DNA of 26,145 bases from assembly GCA_020847555.1 (NCBI GenBank), contig JADLBT010000231.1, positions 1 to 26,145 of the forward strand, written 5' to 3'. Positions within the stretch are counted from its first letter, which is position 1; every line of letters begins with the position of its first letter. Below, one piece after another: positions 7,029 through 16,482 of the stretch. The notes below the pieces were generated by a model that made no database searches, was not told the origin of the DNA, and was given only the letters and a program-made list of their open reading frames with translations. Position numbers and translations under genes: made by a program. The stretch comes from Gemmataceae bacterium. Lineage in GTDB: Bacteria > Planctomycetota > Planctomycetia > Gemmatales > Gemmataceae.

Positions 7029-8311
7029 CGACCGCCGTCGAGAAGGAGGTGCTGGCACAGATCCAGGAGGGGTTCCGCCGGGTCGGGCTCGCGTTCCCGT
7101 ACCTGACGGCCCTCATCCAGAAGATTGATGTGCATCTCGACCGTCGGGTCGAGTCGATGGGCGTGTTCGCGTCGGGCCGGCTGGCGGTCAACCCGGACTT
7201 CGTGCGCGGCCTCTCGCCGCAGGATCTGATGTTCGTGCTCGCCCACGAGCTGTACCACCTGACGCTGCGCACCCACGACCGGGCCGTGGGCACGGACCCG
7301 CTGGCGTTCAACCACGCCCACGACTTCATCATCAACGACATGCTGCGCGAGGAGCTGCAGGTGCAGCGCATCCCGGCCGGCGGCCTCGACTGGCCCGGCG
7401 CTCGGCTGCTGTCCGCGGAGAAACTCCTCGGCGAGATGGAGCGCAACCCCCACCAGCGCCCGCAGGGGGGCGTCTGGGGCAGCCCCGGCGGACTGCCCTC
7501 CGCAGGCGGCGGCGAGCCGGGGGAGGGCGCGGGCCAGGAGCAACCGGGGGGCGCGGGCGGTGAGGGGCAGCCGAAGCCCCGCGGCGATGTCCTCGATAAC
7601 GCCCTCGAGCGTGCGTGGTTCCCCGACGCCCAGGGTGCTGAGCAGCAGGCGCGCGTGCGCGAGGTGCAGGAGGCGGCGGCCCGGGCGGTCGGGCTGCAGG
7701 CGCTGATGGAGTCGATGAGCGGGCGCGGGCGCGGCACCGAGGCCGGGGCGCAGCAGGGGGCGGTGGCGGCGCTGCGCGGCTGGTATCGGCCGCCGTGGGA
7801 GCTAGCCCTGCAGCGCTGGCTGGAGTCGGTGGCGCCGAGTGACCGCAGCTACGCCCGCCCGTCGCGCCGCGGCGCCGACCGGACCGACGTGGTCCTGCCC
7901 GGCCGGAAGCGCGAGGGGTGGACGCTGCACATCGTCCTGGACACCAGCGGGTCGATGGCCGACGAGGTGCCGCGCGCCCTCGGCGCGATCGCCGACTTTT
8001 GCGAGGCGATCGGCGTCGAGTCGGTCCACCTGATCCAGTGCGACACCGCCGTCGGCAGCGACGAGATCCTCGCCCCCGCCGAGGTCGCGCGGTGGCGCGT
8101 CACCGGCTACGGCGGCAGCGACCTGACGCCGGCCATGCTCCGGCTGGCCGAGGATCCGGAGGCCAGCGCCGCCGTCGTCCTGACCGACGGGGAGATCGAC
8201 TACCCGCAACAGGCAATGCCCTACAACGTGCTGTGGGTACTGCCGGAGTGGAAGAACCCACAGGAGTTCACCCCGCGCTACGGCAAGGTCATTGCCATGA
8301 CGCACGGCTGA
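7025..8311 (+). CDS. Metallopeptidase-like / VWA-domain protein
   Basis: A 428-residue protein whose start overlaps the MoxR stop as ATGA, which implies translational coupling. The N-terminal domain (about 1-140) carries HELYH at 74-78, an HEXXH zinc-protease motif, and a downstream HAHD (97-100) that may give further ligands. It matches the putative metallopeptidase domain found with DUF2201. Residues 140-185 are a Gly/Pro/Gln-rich linker. The C-terminal part (about 298-428) is VWA-like: DTSGSM at 306-311, Thr368 in SDLTPA and Asp388 in LTDGE make a metal-binding MIDAS. In this family MoxR ATPases act on VWA partners. A client protein is not apparent. The inferred role is an ATP-driven protease or metal-insertion factor; protease activity is unproven. 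Confidence 0.9.
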   Translation: MTTAVEKEVLAQIQEGFRRVGLAFPYLTALIQKIDVHLDRRVESMGVFASGRLAVNPDFVRGLSPQDLMFVLAHELYHLTLRTHDRAVGTDPLAFNHAHDFIINDMLREELQVQRIPAGGLDWPGARLLSAEKLLGEMERNPHQRPQGGVWGSPGGLPSAGGGEPGEGAGQEQPGGAGGEGQPKPRGDVLDNALERAWFPDAQGAEQQARVREVQEAAARAVGLQALMESMSGRGRGTEAGAQQGAVAALRGWYRPPWELALQRWLESVAPSDRSYARPSRRGADRTDVVLPGRKREGWTLHIVLDTSGSMADEVPRALGAIADFCEAIGVESVHLIQCDTAVGSDEILAPAEVARWRVTGYGGSDLTPAMLRLAEDPEASAAVVLTDGEIDYPQQAMPYNVLWVLPEWKNPQEFTPRYGKVIAMTHG

Positions 8312-8339
8312 CCCGGCCCGGGACGAGGAGGAGACGAGC

Positions 8340-8735
8340 ATGAAGGTGATTCAGCAGCTCATCGCGTACTTCGAGGAGCGCGGGCAGCTCACCCAGGACC
8401 AGGTCGAACGGCTGATCGAGAAGGGCTACTGGAGCCTCTACACCAGCGCGGACATCCGCGGGCTGGAGGGGAACATCGGCCGGAGCCTCATCATCCAGAC
8501 GACGGGCCAGAAGGACGGCCCGCTCTGGGGCACCGACGTCTACACGTCGGACTCGGCGCTGGAGGTGGCCTGCGTCCACGCCGGGATCCTCCGGGTGGGC
8601 CAGACCGGGCTGGTCAAGGTGACGATGGTGCCGCCGCTCCCCGTCTTCCGCGGCTCGACGCGCAACGGCGTCGTCAGCCGCGACTGGACGACCAGCTGGT
8701 CCGGCGCGTACCGGGTGGAGCTGATCCGCAAGTGA
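8340..8735 (+). CDS. Small LCCL-domain protein in the MoxR operon
   Basis: A 131-residue protein starting 28 bp after the VWA gene, with a strong GAGGAGGAGA ribosome site. The first 45 residues are helical (IAYFEERGQLTQDQVERLIE). From about 58 the sequence fits the LCCL fold: WGTDVYTSDS (63-72), ACVHAG (77-82), then FRGSTRNGVVS (103-113). LCCL domains occur in eukaryotic extracellular proteins such as cochlin and in some bacteria, and are thought to bind ligands. Here only one Cys remains (Cys78), so the usual disulfides are absent. There is no signal peptide or membrane helix, so it is probably cytosolic, as expected for a MoxR/VWA partner. It is a good candidate for the substrate or adaptor. 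Confidence 0.82.
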   Translation: MKVIQQLIAYFEERGQLTQDQVERLIEKGYWSLYTSADIRGLEGNIGRSLIIQTTGQKDGPLWGTDVYTSDSALEVACVHAGILRVGQTGLVKVTMVPPLPVFRGSTRNGVVSRDWTTSWSGAYRVELIRK

Positions 8736-8739
8736 GCGC

Positions 8740-8752
8740 CCCGTGGGCTTTC
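8740..8752. repeat. Half site of dyad repeat family A
   Basis: CCCGTGGGCTTTC matches the right arm of the family A hairpins exactly, but no partner arm is visible nearby. It sits 4 bp after the LCCL gene stop. It is probably a decayed copy. Confidence 0.5.
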
Positions 8753-8936
8753 GTGATCCCATTCCACGCCATCTTTCTTGAGCCTGCATCGGCATTGCTT
8801 TTGAACCCTGGTGCTGTTAGAACAGGGCACTCTGCGGGGGCCTGGCAGCCCGTCTGGGGCAGGTAAGCTCAGGTCCGAGATTGTGCCGATTCGCTGGCCC
8901 GCGATCGTGGGCCGCCCTGCGAGAGGTTGGAACAGG

Positions 8937-11033
8937 ATGTCCACCGCCGTCTCCCACCCCACCGCGTCGAACCGGCGGCCCCCTCCGGGCACGGACCTGC
9001 GGCACGATCCGCCGCACCACAAACTCCTCGGCGAGGGCATCGACCGCGCCCGCCGGTGCCTGCTCGCCAGGCAGTGCGCCGACGGCCACTGGGTCGGCGA
9101 ACTCCAGGGCGACACCATCCTCGAGTCCGAGTACGTCCTTCTGATGGCGTTCCTCGGCCGGGAGGGCGAAGAACGGGTCGCGAAGGCGGCCCGCTACCTG
9201 CTGACGCAGCAGCAGCCCGGCGGCGGGTGGGGCAACTATCCAGGCGGGCCGCCCGACCTGAGCGTCACCGTCAAGGCGTACTTCGCCCTCAAGCTCACCG
9301 GCCACGACCCGCAGTCGCCCCCGCTGCGGCGCGCCCGGACGGTCGCCCGCCGACTCGGCGGGGCTGCCCGGTGCAACAGTTTCACGAAGTTCTACCTGGC
9401 GCTGCTCGGCCAGTTCCCCTACGACAACTGCGCGTCGGTCCCGCCGGAGATGCTGCTCCTGCCGCGCTGGGCGTACTTCAACATCTACGCGATGTCGAGC
9501 TGGACGCGCACCATCGTCGTTCCGCTCAGCATCTTCTCCGCCCACAAGCCGGTGCGCCGCCTCCCGCCGGAGCGCGGCATCGCCGAGTTGTTCCTCGACG
9601 CCCCTCGTACTCCCCTCTGGCCGGCCCAGCCGACGCGCCGCCTGCTGACGTGGGGTAACTTCTTCCTGGTGGTCGATCAACTCGTCAAGTGGTACGAGCG
9701 CTGGGGGCCGCGCTCGCTGCGGGAGGCCGCGGTCCGGCGCGCCGCCGACTGGCTGCTCGAACACTTCGAGGACAGCGACGGCGTCGGCGCCATCTTCCCG
9801 CCGATGGTGTACACGGTCATCGGCCTGCACTGCCTCGGCCACGGACCGGATACGCCGGAGATGCGGTGGGCGCTGAAGCAACTCGACGATTTGATCATCG
9901 AGGAGGGCGACACCGTTCGGCTGCAGCCGTGCTTCTCGCCGGTCTGGGACACCGCCCTGACGCTCAACGCGCTGGGGATCGCCGGGCTCGGCGGCCGGCA
10001 CCCGGCGGTGCGGGCCGGGGTGCAGTGGCTCCTTGCCCGGGAGGTGCGCCGCCGTGGCGACTGGAGCCTGCTCAACCCCGACCTGGAACCGGGCGGGTGG
10101 TTCTTCGAGTACCGCAACGGCTTCTACCCGGACACCGATGACACCGCGATGGCATTGATGGCGCTCGCGCGGACCGGGAACGCCTGGGCGAGCGGCGCGC
10201 GCGCGGCCAGCGCCAACGGCCGCCCGGCGGAGACGTGCTTCCCCATCCCGGCGGTCGAGCGCGGCGTGCGCTGGCTGCTGGGGATGCAGAACTCGGATGG
10301 CGGGTGGGCGGCGTTCGACCGAGACATCAACCGCGAGGTGCTGACGAAGGTGCCGTTCGCGGACCACAACGCCATGCTCGACCCGAGCTGTCCGGACATC
10401 ACGGCGCGCGTGCTGGAGGCGCTGGGGCAGTATGGATACCGCATCGGCCAGGACGAGGTGGACCGGGCCGTCGGGTTCATCGAGCGGACGCAGGACCGGC
10501 GTGGCTGCTGGCTCGGACGGTGGGGGGTGAACTACCTCTACGGGACGTGGCAGGTGCTGGCTGGACTGCAGGCGGTCGGGTATGACATGAACCGGCCGCT
10601 GGTGCGCCGGGCCGTCGCGTGGCTCGAGAGTGTGCAGCAGGAGTGCGGCGGTTGGGGCGAGACGTGCGCCAGCTACGACGACCCGAACCTGGCCGGACAG
10701 GGTACGCCGACGGCGTCGCAAACGGCCTGGGCGTTGCTCGGCCTGCTCGCCGCAGGCGCGGGCGCGGGCCGGACGGCAGCGGCCGGCGTCGCGTACCTGC
10801 TGGCCACGCAGCGCCCGGACGGGAACTGGGACGAGGAACCGTTCACCGGCACCGGGTTTCCGAAGGTGTTCTACCTGAAGTACCACCTGTACCGGCTGTA
10901 CTTCCCGCTCATGGCTCTGGCGCGCTACGCCCAGGCGCACGGCATTCCCGTGTCCACCGATGGGGCAGCGGCTCACGGCCGCCCGCACAACCGCCAGTTC
11001 CCCCAACGCACCGAAGCGGTGCTGCGCAGTTAG
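8937..11033 (+). CDS. shc: Squalene-hopene cyclase
   Basis: A 698-residue terpene cyclase that folds squalene to hopene, the first committed step of hopanoid synthesis, at the membrane. The catalytic acid motif DxDD is present as DTDD at 399-402 (after NGFYP). Several QW-type repeats are visible: QQPGGGWGNYPG, QNSDGGWAAFD, QQECGGWGETCASYDDP and QRPDGNWDEEPF. Length is near the usual 630-720. The start at 8937 (MSTAVSHP) is preferred: GAGAGG and ACAGG lie upstream and earlier in-frame Met codons add non-conserved residues. The partner gene hpnH follows 151 bp downstream, past a family A repeat. The alternative symbol is hpnF. Confidence 0.96.
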   Translation: MSTAVSHPTASNRRPPPGTDLRHDPPHHKLLGEGIDRARRCLLARQCADGHWVGELQGDTILESEYVLLMAFLGREGEERVAKAARYLLTQQQPGGGWGNYPGGPPDLSVTVKAYFALKLTGHDPQSPPLRRARTVARRLGGAARCNSFTKFYLALLGQFPYDNCASVPPEMLLLPRWAYFNIYAMSSWTRTIVVPLSIFSAHKPVRRLPPERGIAELFLDAPRTPLWPAQPTRRLLTWGNFFLVVDQLVKWYERWGPRSLREAAVRRAADWLLEHFEDSDGVGAIFPPMVYTVIGLHCLGHGPDTPEMRWALKQLDDLIIEEGDTVRLQPCFSPVWDTALTLNALGIAGLGGRHPAVRAGVQWLLAREVRRRGDWSLLNPDLEPGGWFFEYRNGFYPDTDDTAMALMALARTGNAWASGARAASANGRPAETCFPIPAVERGVRWLLGMQNSDGGWAAFDRDINREVLTKVPFADHNAMLDPSCPDITARVLEALGQYGYRIGQDEVDRAVGFIERTQDRRGCWLGRWGVNYLYGTWQVLAGLQAVGYDMNRPLVRRAVAWLESVQQECGGWGETCASYDDPNLAGQGTPTASQTAWALLGLLAAGAGAGRTAAAGVAYLLATQRPDGNWDEEPFTGTGFPKVFYLKYHLYRLYFPLMALARYAQAHGIPVSTDGAAAHGRPHNRQFPQRTEAVLRS

Positions 11034-11078
11034 GATCGGACCGCCCTGAGTGGGCGCGGGGAGTGCGAGTGGGGAGTT

Positions 11079-11149
11079 AAAGCCCACGGATCGCGTCCCG
11101 TGGGACAAGTCTCCGGCGCTCGACCCACGGGACGCGACCCGTGGGCTTT
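11079..11149. repeat. Dyad repeat family A, long form, copy 2
   Basis: The left arm 11079-11104 and right arm 11124-11149 form a 26-bp stem with one mismatch around a 19-nt loop. Each arm can also fold alone (CCACGG/CCGTGG). It lies between shc and hpnH, 36 bp before the hpnH start, so it may reduce read-through or protect the upstream mRNA. Confidence 0.85.
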
Positions 11150-11184
11150 CTCTCCCCACTCCCACGCTGCGACAAGGAGCCGTT

Positions 11185-12204
11185 ATGCGCTTTCCGCTGA
11201 GTTTGACGACATCGATGGTGGGCTACATCGCCAAAAAGAAGATCGCCAGGGAGAAACGCTTCCCTCTGGTCCTGATGCTTGAACCGCTCCACGCCTGCAA
11301 CCTGACCTGCACCGGCTGCGGCCGGATCCGCGAGTACGAGACGACCATCAAGCAGCGGCTGAGCGTCGCCGAGTGCCTGGCGTCGGTGGACGAGTGCGGC
11401 GCGCCGATCGTCAGCCTCTGCGGCGGCGAGCCGATGATCTATCCCGAGATCGGCCGCCTGGTCCGCGGCATCCTCAAACGTCGCAAGCACATCTACCTGT
11501 GTACCAACGGCATGTTCATTCAGAAGCGACTGCACGAGTTCAAGGCCACGTCGCGCTTCTTCTTCAACGTCCACCTCGACGGACTGGAGGAGGTACACGA
11601 CCGGGCCGTCGAGCGTGCCGGCGTCTTCCGGGCTGCCGTGGACGGAATCAGGGCCGCGAAGCAGGCCGGGTTCCTCGTCTGTACGAACACGACCATCTTC
11701 AAGGACACCGATCTGAACGAGGTCGATGCCCTGTTTGCCTACCTGACCCGCCTCGGCGTGGACGGGTTCATGCTCTCGCCCGCCTACGGCTACACGGCGG
11801 TCCACGAGACGAACCCGGAAGGAGCGGCCGAGATCTTCATGACGCGCGCCGACGTGCGCGCCAAGTTCCAGGAGGCGAGGGGGCTGCTGCGCAAGTACCG
11901 GATGGCGTCGTCGCCGATCTACCTGGAGTTTCTGAGCGGCGAGCGCGAGCTGACCTGCACCGCCTGGGGCAACCCGACCCGCAACGTGAAGGGGTGGAAG
12001 GGGCCGTGCTACCTGATCACCGACGCCCACCACGAGACGTTCGCGGACCTGATGAACAACACGCCGTGGGAGGAGTACGGATACGGCAACGACCCGCGCT
12101 GCGAACACTGCATGGTGCATTGCGGCTACGAGCCGTCGGCGGCGCTGGGCGTCAATCGGAAACTCGGCGACAGCCTCAAGATGCTGATGTGGCAGCTGAC
12201 GTGA
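11185..12204 (+). CDS. hpnH: Adenosyl-hopene synthase HpnH (radical SAM)
   Basis: A 339-residue radical-SAM enzyme that joins the 5'-deoxyadenosyl radical to hopene, giving adenosylhopane, the precursor of extended hopanoids. The cluster motif CX3CX2C is present at Cys38, Cys42 and Cys45 (CNLTCTGC). It is followed by the SAM-binding GGEP (in SLCGGEPMIYPEI). The C-terminus has the characteristic Cys-rich HCMVHCGYEP segment, typical of HpnH. Length matches the family. The ATG at 11185 is chosen because AAGGAG lies upstream and a longer start would run back through the repeat. It follows shc on the same strand; the family A dyad repeat between them could lower co-transcription. Confidence 0.95.
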   Translation: MRFPLSLTTSMVGYIAKKKIAREKRFPLVLMLEPLHACNLTCTGCGRIREYETTIKQRLSVAECLASVDECGAPIVSLCGGEPMIYPEIGRLVRGILKRRKHIYLCTNGMFIQKRLHEFKATSRFFFNVHLDGLEEVHDRAVERAGVFRAAVDGIRAAKQAGFLVCTNTTIFKDTDLNEVDALFAYLTRLGVDGFMLSPAYGYTAVHETNPEGAAEIFMTRADVRAKFQEARGLLRKYRMASSPIYLEFLSGERELTCTAWGNPTRNVKGWKGPCYLITDAHHETFADLMNNTPWEEYGYGNDPRCEHCMVHCGYEPSAALGVNRKLGDSLKMLMWQLT

Positions 12205-12221
12205 CGCCCAGCGCTGCCCGC

Positions 12222-12560
12222 TCAGCGGCCCTCGGCGGCCAGTTCCGGGATCACCAGGACCGCCCCCGCAGGCAGTTTTTCCGGCGTCTTCAGGACAGCG
12301 TGGTTAGCCCGGAACAACTCGACGAAGCGGGTGCTGTCGTGGTAGTAGTGGTTCGCCAGGCCGAAGAGCGTGTCCCCATCCTTGACGACGTGCCGTCTGC
12401 CGCCGCGGGCCACGGGTAGCGCCCCGGGAGGGCGGGCGGCGACGGCCGACGGATCCTGAGCCGACCGGGCGAGCGCGGCGTCTTTGCGGAAGAAGATCAC
12501 CGCCACCACGAGCACCAGCCCCACACCAAGCACTAGCCCGAGCTTGGCTTCTCTGGGCAT
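12222..12560 (-). CDS. Membrane-anchored LysM protein
   Basis: A 112-residue protein. The start at 12560 is chosen because AGAGG precedes it and the N-terminus then gives a single membrane helix (LGLVLGVGLVLVVAVIFF) after a short basic stretch. Residues about 60-110 are a LysM module: HVVKDGDTLFGLANHYY, then FVELFRANH, ending GAVLVIP. LysM binds glycans with N-acetylglucosamine, so the protein probably tethers to the envelope and binds cell-wall material. No enzymatic domain is fused. It converges with hpnH (17 bp apart) and diverges from the GlmU-like gene, but a functional link to either is not shown. Confidence 0.85.
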   Translation of the reverse strand: MPREAKLGLVLGVGLVLVVAVIFFRKDAALARSAQDPSAVAARPPGALPVARGGRRHVVKDGDTLFGLANHYYHDSTRFVELFRANHAVLKTPEKLPAGAVLVIPELAAEGR

Positions 12561-12900
12561 GACGGGCCTCTTTCTCTTCCGAAGGGCTACAGACCGGAGC
12601 GGTCGTCCTGACAGAGTTGCATTCCTCACGCTCCCATTATGCCCGTCCGCGGACCGGCCCGTGAAGGCTTCTCCTCGCCGCCCGCGAAAATCCCTATCCC
12701 CCTGAGCGCAAGGAAGACACGCCGGGCACAGGCGCACCGCCGTGCATCGCCGGCACAAACGCTTTTCTTTCCCTCCCGCGCCGTCATCGCCTGGCCGCCC
12801 CGGCCACTCGGGGTAGGCACGTCTCCCGCCGGGGCGATATAATCGCCACCTTCAATCTGTCGGCGCGACCCACCCCGCACGGACGCTGGAGGGACAACCG
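12561..12900. other. Divergent intergenic region between LysM and GlmU-like genes
   Basis: This 340-bp gap holds start signals for both flanking genes. A perfect TATAAT at 12838-12843 reads to the right. I see no open frame with convincing codon use or ribosome site, and no RNA gene. Confidence 0.5.
12838..12843 (+). promoter_or_regulatory. Perfect TATAAT -10 box for the GlmU-like gene
   Basis: TATAAT lies 57 bp upstream of ATG 12901. The -35 site is weak (TAGGCA at 12814-12819, 18-bp spacing). Confidence 0.5.
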
Positions 12901-14178
12901 ATGCGCGTGTGCCTGTTCGAGGACGCGGCGGCCGCCGCGCTGGAACCGCTGACCACTACCCGGCCGGCCTTCGACCTGGTGTGCGGCTCGATCACCCTGG
13001 GCACCCGCCAGGTTCGCCACTTCGGCGCGACCTTCGCGGCGGCGCTCGTCCGACCTTATCTCGCCGACCTCTGCCGGCTGCACCACCCAGGCGTTGCCGT
13101 CAACGACTCCGACCGACTGCGGGTGGGGCCGACCGTCCTGGTGAACGCCCGCTGGCTGCCGCCGGTCGGCAGCCCTCCGCGGTGCGACCGCCCGTGCCTC
13201 GCGACGGTCGGCGATACCGTCGCCTACATCGTCGTCGGCCCGGAACTGCTCGCCGGCTGTGCGTTCGAGAACCTGGAAGACCGCCTGGAGGACTGGAAGC
13301 GAGCGCTCCCGCGCCGGTCGGCGGCCGGCACGATGATCGACTACCCGTGGGATCTCGTGGAGCACAACCCGGCGCAGCTGTGCCACGACTGCGACCGGAC
13401 CACGTCGGCAGCTTCTCCCCCCTGCCCGCGCGAGGTCGTCGTGGTCGGCCGGAAGGACTGGCTGCACGTCGATCCGGGTGCGCGGGTCGAGCCCCTGGTG
13501 GTCGTCGATACGGCGAACGGCCCGGTGCGGATCGCCCGCGACGCCGTCGTCGCCTCGTTCACCCGGCTGGAGGGACCGTGTTACGTCGGGTCGGGTGCGC
13601 ACGTCCTGGGCGCGAAGGTACGGGCCGGCACGACCATCGGACCGAGGTGTCGGGTCGGTGGCGAGGTCGAGGCGAGCATCCTGCACGGCCACACCAACAA
13701 GTACCACGACGGGTTCCTCGGCCACAGCTACCTGGGCGAGTGGGTCAACCTCGGCGCCGGGACACACAACAGCGACCTGCGCAACGACTACGGCCCGGTG
13801 ACGGTGGTACTCGGTGGGCGGCCGGTGCAGACCGGGTTAACGAAGGTCGGGTGCTACGTCGGCGACCACACGAAGACCGGCCTGGGGACGCTCCTCAACA
13901 CCGGGTCGAACGTCGGGTGTTTCTGCAACCTGCTGCCGTCCGGCGGCCTGGTGCCGAAGTACATCCCGCCGTTCACCGCCTGGTGGAACGGGGAACTGCG
14001 CGCGGCGGACGACATCGCGGCACTGGTGCAGACCGCGAGCGAGGTGATGCGGCGGCGCAGGGCGACGTTCACGGAGGTCCACGCGGTGCTGGTACGCGAC
14101 ATCCACGAGAAGACGGCCCCGGAGCGGCGCTGCGCCCTGCGCGAGGCCGAACAGCGGCGCCTGCGGCGGAGCGCCTGA
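12901..14178 (+). CDS. GlmU-like sugar nucleotidyltransferase / acyltransferase
   Basis: A 425-residue protein. The N-terminus (MRVCLFEDAAAAALEPLTTT) and RPAFDLVCGS fit the alternative GlmU-like family, in which the classic Gly-rich LxGGxGTR nucleotide loop is not present. The middle has YPWDLVEHN. The C-terminal half (about 205-350) is a left-handed beta-helix built of hexapeptides (VRIARDA, CYVGSGAHVLGAKV, GPRCRVGGEV) as in acetyltransferases. Such proteins are thought to make UDP-GlcNAc or a related sugar for envelope synthesis. GGAGGG precedes the ATG. It stands alone. The exact sugar is uncertain, and the N-terminal reaction is less sure than the acyltransferase fold. Confidence 0.82.
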   Translation: MRVCLFEDAAAAALEPLTTTRPAFDLVCGSITLGTRQVRHFGATFAAALVRPYLADLCRLHHPGVAVNDSDRLRVGPTVLVNARWLPPVGSPPRCDRPCLATVGDTVAYIVVGPELLAGCAFENLEDRLEDWKRALPRRSAAGTMIDYPWDLVEHNPAQLCHDCDRTTSAASPPCPREVVVVGRKDWLHVDPGARVEPLVVVDTANGPVRIARDAVVASFTRLEGPCYVGSGAHVLGAKVRAGTTIGPRCRVGGEVEASILHGHTNKYHDGFLGHSYLGEWVNLGAGTHNSDLRNDYGPVTVVLGGRPVQTGLTKVGCYVGDHTKTGLGTLLNTGSNVGCFCNLLPSGGLVPKYIPPFTAWWNGELRAADDIAALVQTASEVMRRRRATFTEVHAVLVRDIHEKTAPERRCALREAEQRRLRRSA

Positions 14179-14215
14179 GTCGCGCCCTGCGCGAGTGGTC
14201 GAGTTCTCCCCCCTG

Positions 14216-14240
14216 CCCCTCTCCCACGAGGGGAGAGGGG
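14216..14240. repeat. Hairpin repeat family C, copy 2
   Basis: CCCCTCTCCC and GGGAGAGGGG pair over 10 bp around ACGAG. It is the inverted copy of 4698-4722. It lies between the convergent GlmU-like and CocE genes, so it could terminate both. Confidence 0.75.
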
Positions 14241-14259
14241 AGAGGAGAGGCTCGCCCTC

Positions 14260-16155
<1,896 letters not shown>

Positions 16156-16482
16156 GACGTTGACACCTCGTATGGCGGGCGACGTTGGCTGCCGCTTTAT
16201 GGTGCGGGGGGGGAAGCGCGATTGCAAGCAGATTCGGGCCGCGACGCCGGGGCCGCCGAAGTTCGCCCCCGCCCGCACTCACGGCACCGGCGGGCGCGCG
16301 TTTCGCGGCTTTCCCCCGCTTCACTTTTGCAATCCTCGCCCGGCCTTGTTAAACTATCAGGTGACATTGAAGTTACCGTGACCGTTTCGTGAAGCGGTCG
16401 TCTACTCTTCGGGTAACCCGCAGCCGGTTGTTCGTGTCCACCCCCCTGCCTTCGACGGTTTCTTCTCACCAGGATTTGCGTC
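16156..16482. other. Divergent intergenic region, hydrolase and tricorn protease
   Basis: A 327-bp region that must hold the start signals for both genes. For the right-hand gene, TTGCAA (16327-16332) and TAAACT (16350-16355) are 17 bp apart, 127 bp before the ATG. No open frame with a good start or RNA gene is seen. Confidence 0.4.

Noticed and set aside
7039..7737. Minus-strand frame opposite the metallopeptidase/VWA gene
   Set aside because: Composition is Arg/Ser/Pro-rich and it lacks a ribosome site; it is a shadow of the coupled + strand gene.
8817..11165. Long minus-strand frame opposite shc
   Set aside because: It overlaps a clear squalene-hopene cyclase on the other strand and shows no recognisable fold.
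11050..11184. Upstream in-frame extension of hpnH
   Set aside because: The extension is encoded by the family A repeat and lacks similarity. AAGGAG before ATG 11185 is a better start.
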